This document shows positions 62,650 to 64,000 of a stretch of DNA of 64,000 bases, piece after piece. A program made the translations under genes and the position numbers. How positions within the stretch are numbered: the first letter of the stretch is position 1; each line of letters starts with the position of its first letter. The notes under the pieces were generated by a model, which did not search any database, had not been told where the DNA came from, and saw nothing but the letters and a program-made list of their open reading frames with translations. This DNA is from Bradyrhizobium sp. cir1 (GTDB taxonomy: Bacteria > Pseudomonadota > Alphaproteobacteria > Rhizobiales > Xanthobacteraceae). The DNA lies in NCBI RefSeq assembly GCF_014198245.1, contig NZ_JACIHE010000003.1, forward strand, positions 1-64,000, given 5' to 3'.

Positions 62650-63797
62650 GTCGCTCGGCTCCCGGACGTCAATTCGTCAATCACTTCCTCGGCGATCGCA
62701 AACGAGGTGCTGGCGCCGGTGCCGCTGGTGATCATGACGAGGCGCACAGCGTCCGATGGGCGATCGATCAGCATCAGCCGGTCGGACGCCGATGCGTAGG
62801 TGCCGATCCAGCGCTCGCGGATGAGGGGCGTTGGCCAGGCCAGGACCTGCCGGAATTCGTCCATGATCAACTCGTCCACCGTATCCGGACCGAACGGGTC
62901 CGGCGTCGTGTCGTAGTGATGGGAATCGCCGACGACGAGCGAGCCATCCGCGCTCTGCACGGCGATCAGATGCACGCCGTTGGCCAGATGCTGGCCCTGC
63001 TCGGATTCGAGCCGCTGCTTCAGCGCGGCGGCCTCCGGCAGTTCGGCGTAGCCGAGATAGCGCACGAGGCCGAGGTCCGACATCACGGCCGCGTTGAAGC
63101 GCGGCATCGCGCTCGCCGGCGCGACCCGCAGCATGTGCAGCTTGCAGCGGACGAGGCCATAGCTCGCCAGGCGCTCCGGATAGAGGCTCAGGAAATCGTC
63201 ACCGGGGCAGACCACGCAGAGCCGGGCCCGGACCGGCCCGCGCGTGGTGTCGATGACCGGCGGTGCGACCTCCTTGGCCAGCGTCTGATACATGAAGGTG
63301 ACGCCGTGCACCTCGGCCAGCCAGCGCGCCAGTGCCGGCACCGCGATGCGCGACTCCACCCGCAAATCGTGCGGGCTCGCCAGCACGGCTTGCAGATTGT
63401 CGGTCCGCAGCATCGGGAAACGGCGGCCCGCCTCAGTCGGGCTCAGAAGCTCGCAACCCTCGCCCATCTCGGTGGTGCGGAACGCCTCGAGCACGGCCAC
63501 GGCCTCCGGCCGCCGCACCGCGACCGCCAGTCCGGCATGCTCGATCCTGATGCCCGCGGCCGAGGCCACTTCGGCCCAGACCTGTCGCGACCGCATCGCT
63601 CGCTGCCAGCACTGGCCGCGCTGTTGCCCGGTGACGGTGACAAAGCCGAAATTGCGGATCGAGGCGCCGTTCGCCCTTGCGTCGCGCTCAATGACCACGA
63701 CCCGCAGACCCCGGCGCACGCCCGCAAGCGCATGGGCGAGACCGCAGATGCCGCCCCCGATAACCGCCAGATCGAATTCGTCCCCGGACACGCTCAC
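62646..63797 (-). CDS. FAD-dependent oxidoreductase of phosphonate operons (TIGR03364 type)
   Basis: A 383-residue DAAO/glycine-oxidase-like flavoprotein: FAD motif LAVIGGGICGLAHALAGVRRG near residue 10 minus its end, ERDARANGASIRNFGFVT near 38, and the C-terminal GTGASTSFAIAEEVIDEL near 360. This subgroup accompanies phnX in phosphonate loci and is reported to oxidise aminophosphonates, including N-methylated forms. The start GTG 63797 (GTGA overlap with the permease stop and GGAG 7 bases upstream) is preferred over GTG 63809. The role here follows from its place between the permease and phnX. Confidence 0.82.
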   Translation of the reverse strand: MSVSGDEFDLAVIGGGICGLAHALAGVRRGLRVVVIERDARANGASIRNFGFVTVTGQQRGQCWQRAMRSRQVWAEVASAAGIRIEHAGLAVAVRRPEAVAVLEAFRTTEMGEGCELLSPTEAGRRFPMLRTDNLQAVLASPHDLRVESRIAVPALARWLAEVHGVTFMYQTLAKEVAPPVIDTTRGPVRARLCVVCPGDDFLSLYPERLASYGLVRCKLHMLRVAPASAMPRFNAAVMSDLGLVRYLGYAELPEAAALKQRLESEQGQHLANGVHLIAVQSADGSLVVGDSHHYDTTPDPFGPDTVDELIMDEFRQVLAWPTPLIRERWIGTYASASDRLMLIDRPSDAVRLVMITSGTGASTSFAIAEEVIDELTSGSRAT

Positions 63798-64000
63798 CGT
63801 TTTCTCCACATCTGCGCACGCGCAAGATAGCCCTGCGTGAGTAACATATAGATGGCGCGTGTGACGGCTGCTGTGGCGAACACCACCATGGCCATGGCCG
63901 CAGCCGGGGCCACGTCGCCCGCGTCATCCATATTGAGCACGGCGATCGCCGCAAGCGTCGTGTGCGGCGCGTAGATGAAGACCACCGCAGACACTGTCGT
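63794..64000 (-). CDS. ABC transporter permease, C-terminal end (partial)
   Basis: The frame is open to the right edge of the window; about 68 C-terminal residues are visible and the start lies outside. They contain two hydrophobic stretches (SAVVFIYAPHTTLAAIAVLN and AMAMVVFATAAVTRAIYMLL) around MDDAGDVAPAAA, the pattern of the end of binding-protein-dependent permeases, in particular the fused aminoethylphosphonate-type permease. As the upstream gene of the phnX operon it probably imports an aminophosphonate. Confidence 0.7.
   Translation of the reverse strand, partial: TTVSAVVFIYAPHTTLAAIAVLNMDDAGDVAPAAAMAMVVFATAAVTRAIYMLLTQGYLARAQMWRKR

Noticed and set aside
1..64000. Mobile elements, prophage, CRISPR, tRNA or rRNA genes
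   Set aside because: No transposase, integrase or phage protein is encoded; the repeats are palindromic and not evenly spaced; no cloverleaf or rRNA sequence was recognised by eye.

Overview
The window is high-GC DNA with the gene content and repeat families of a Bradyrhizobium-type alphaproteobacterium (Nitrobacteraceae). The evidence is the hopanoid locus with hpnP and hpnN, a beta-proteobacterial/rhizobial homoprotocatechuate pathway, frequent GTG/TTG starts, 1-8 bp coding overlaps, and several dispersed palindromic intergenic repeats. It looks chromosomal. I see no insertion sequence, prophage, CRISPR array, rRNA or tRNA.

Layout. 1-6000: a YccF membrane protein, a small secreted protein, a long intergenic stretch with a structured repeat, then phosphoenolpyruvate carboxylase (ppc). 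6000-9860 (minus): an SMP-30/gluconolactonase-type protein and a tight SDR / thiolase / DUF35 zinc-ribbon acyl-CoA set. 10050-12080 (plus): an amidase translationally coupled to a DUF2848 protein. 12350-13770: a 2-oxoglutarate/Fe(II) oxygenase coupled to alkB. 13930-23680: an aromatic meta-cleavage block (TPP enzyme, FAH-family hydrolase, hpaD, hpaE, hpaF, hpaH on minus; the MarR regulator hpaR on plus, with a perfect palindrome between), followed by an HpaI/GarL-type aldolase and a GarD/UxaA-type dehydratase. This block would take homoprotocatechuate to pyruvate and succinate semialdehyde; no hydroxylase (hpaBC) is present here.

23900-25720: a PAS protein and a chemoreceptor that look like a two-gene Aer. 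26080-32770: a transglutaminase/DUF2126 fusion, a circularly permuted ATP-grasp/alpha-E fusion and a second transglutaminase, an amidoligase-type peptide-modification system of unknown substrate and the most intriguing set in the window. 33085-45510: assorted single genes (HD hydrolase, alpha/beta hydrolase, Rieske-FAD oxidoreductase, HdeD-like protein, M81 peptidase, ABC binding protein, acyl-CoA dehydrogenase, DoxX, a chemoreceptor).

45730-60400: hopanoid region. eutB and eutC (ethanolamine ammonia-lyase) are separated by hpnP (C-2 hopanoid methylase), followed by hpnN (hopanoid RND transporter), a methyltransferase, two small secreted proteins, and the operon hpnC-hpnD-hpnE-shc(hpnF)-hpnG, which makes squalene from farnesyl diphosphate, cyclises it to hopene and processes the side chain. 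The operon ends in a strong terminator. 60500-64000 (minus): a phosphonate catabolism operon (pbfA-like lyase, phnX, a FAD oxidoreductase and the end of an ABC permease) that runs off the right edge.
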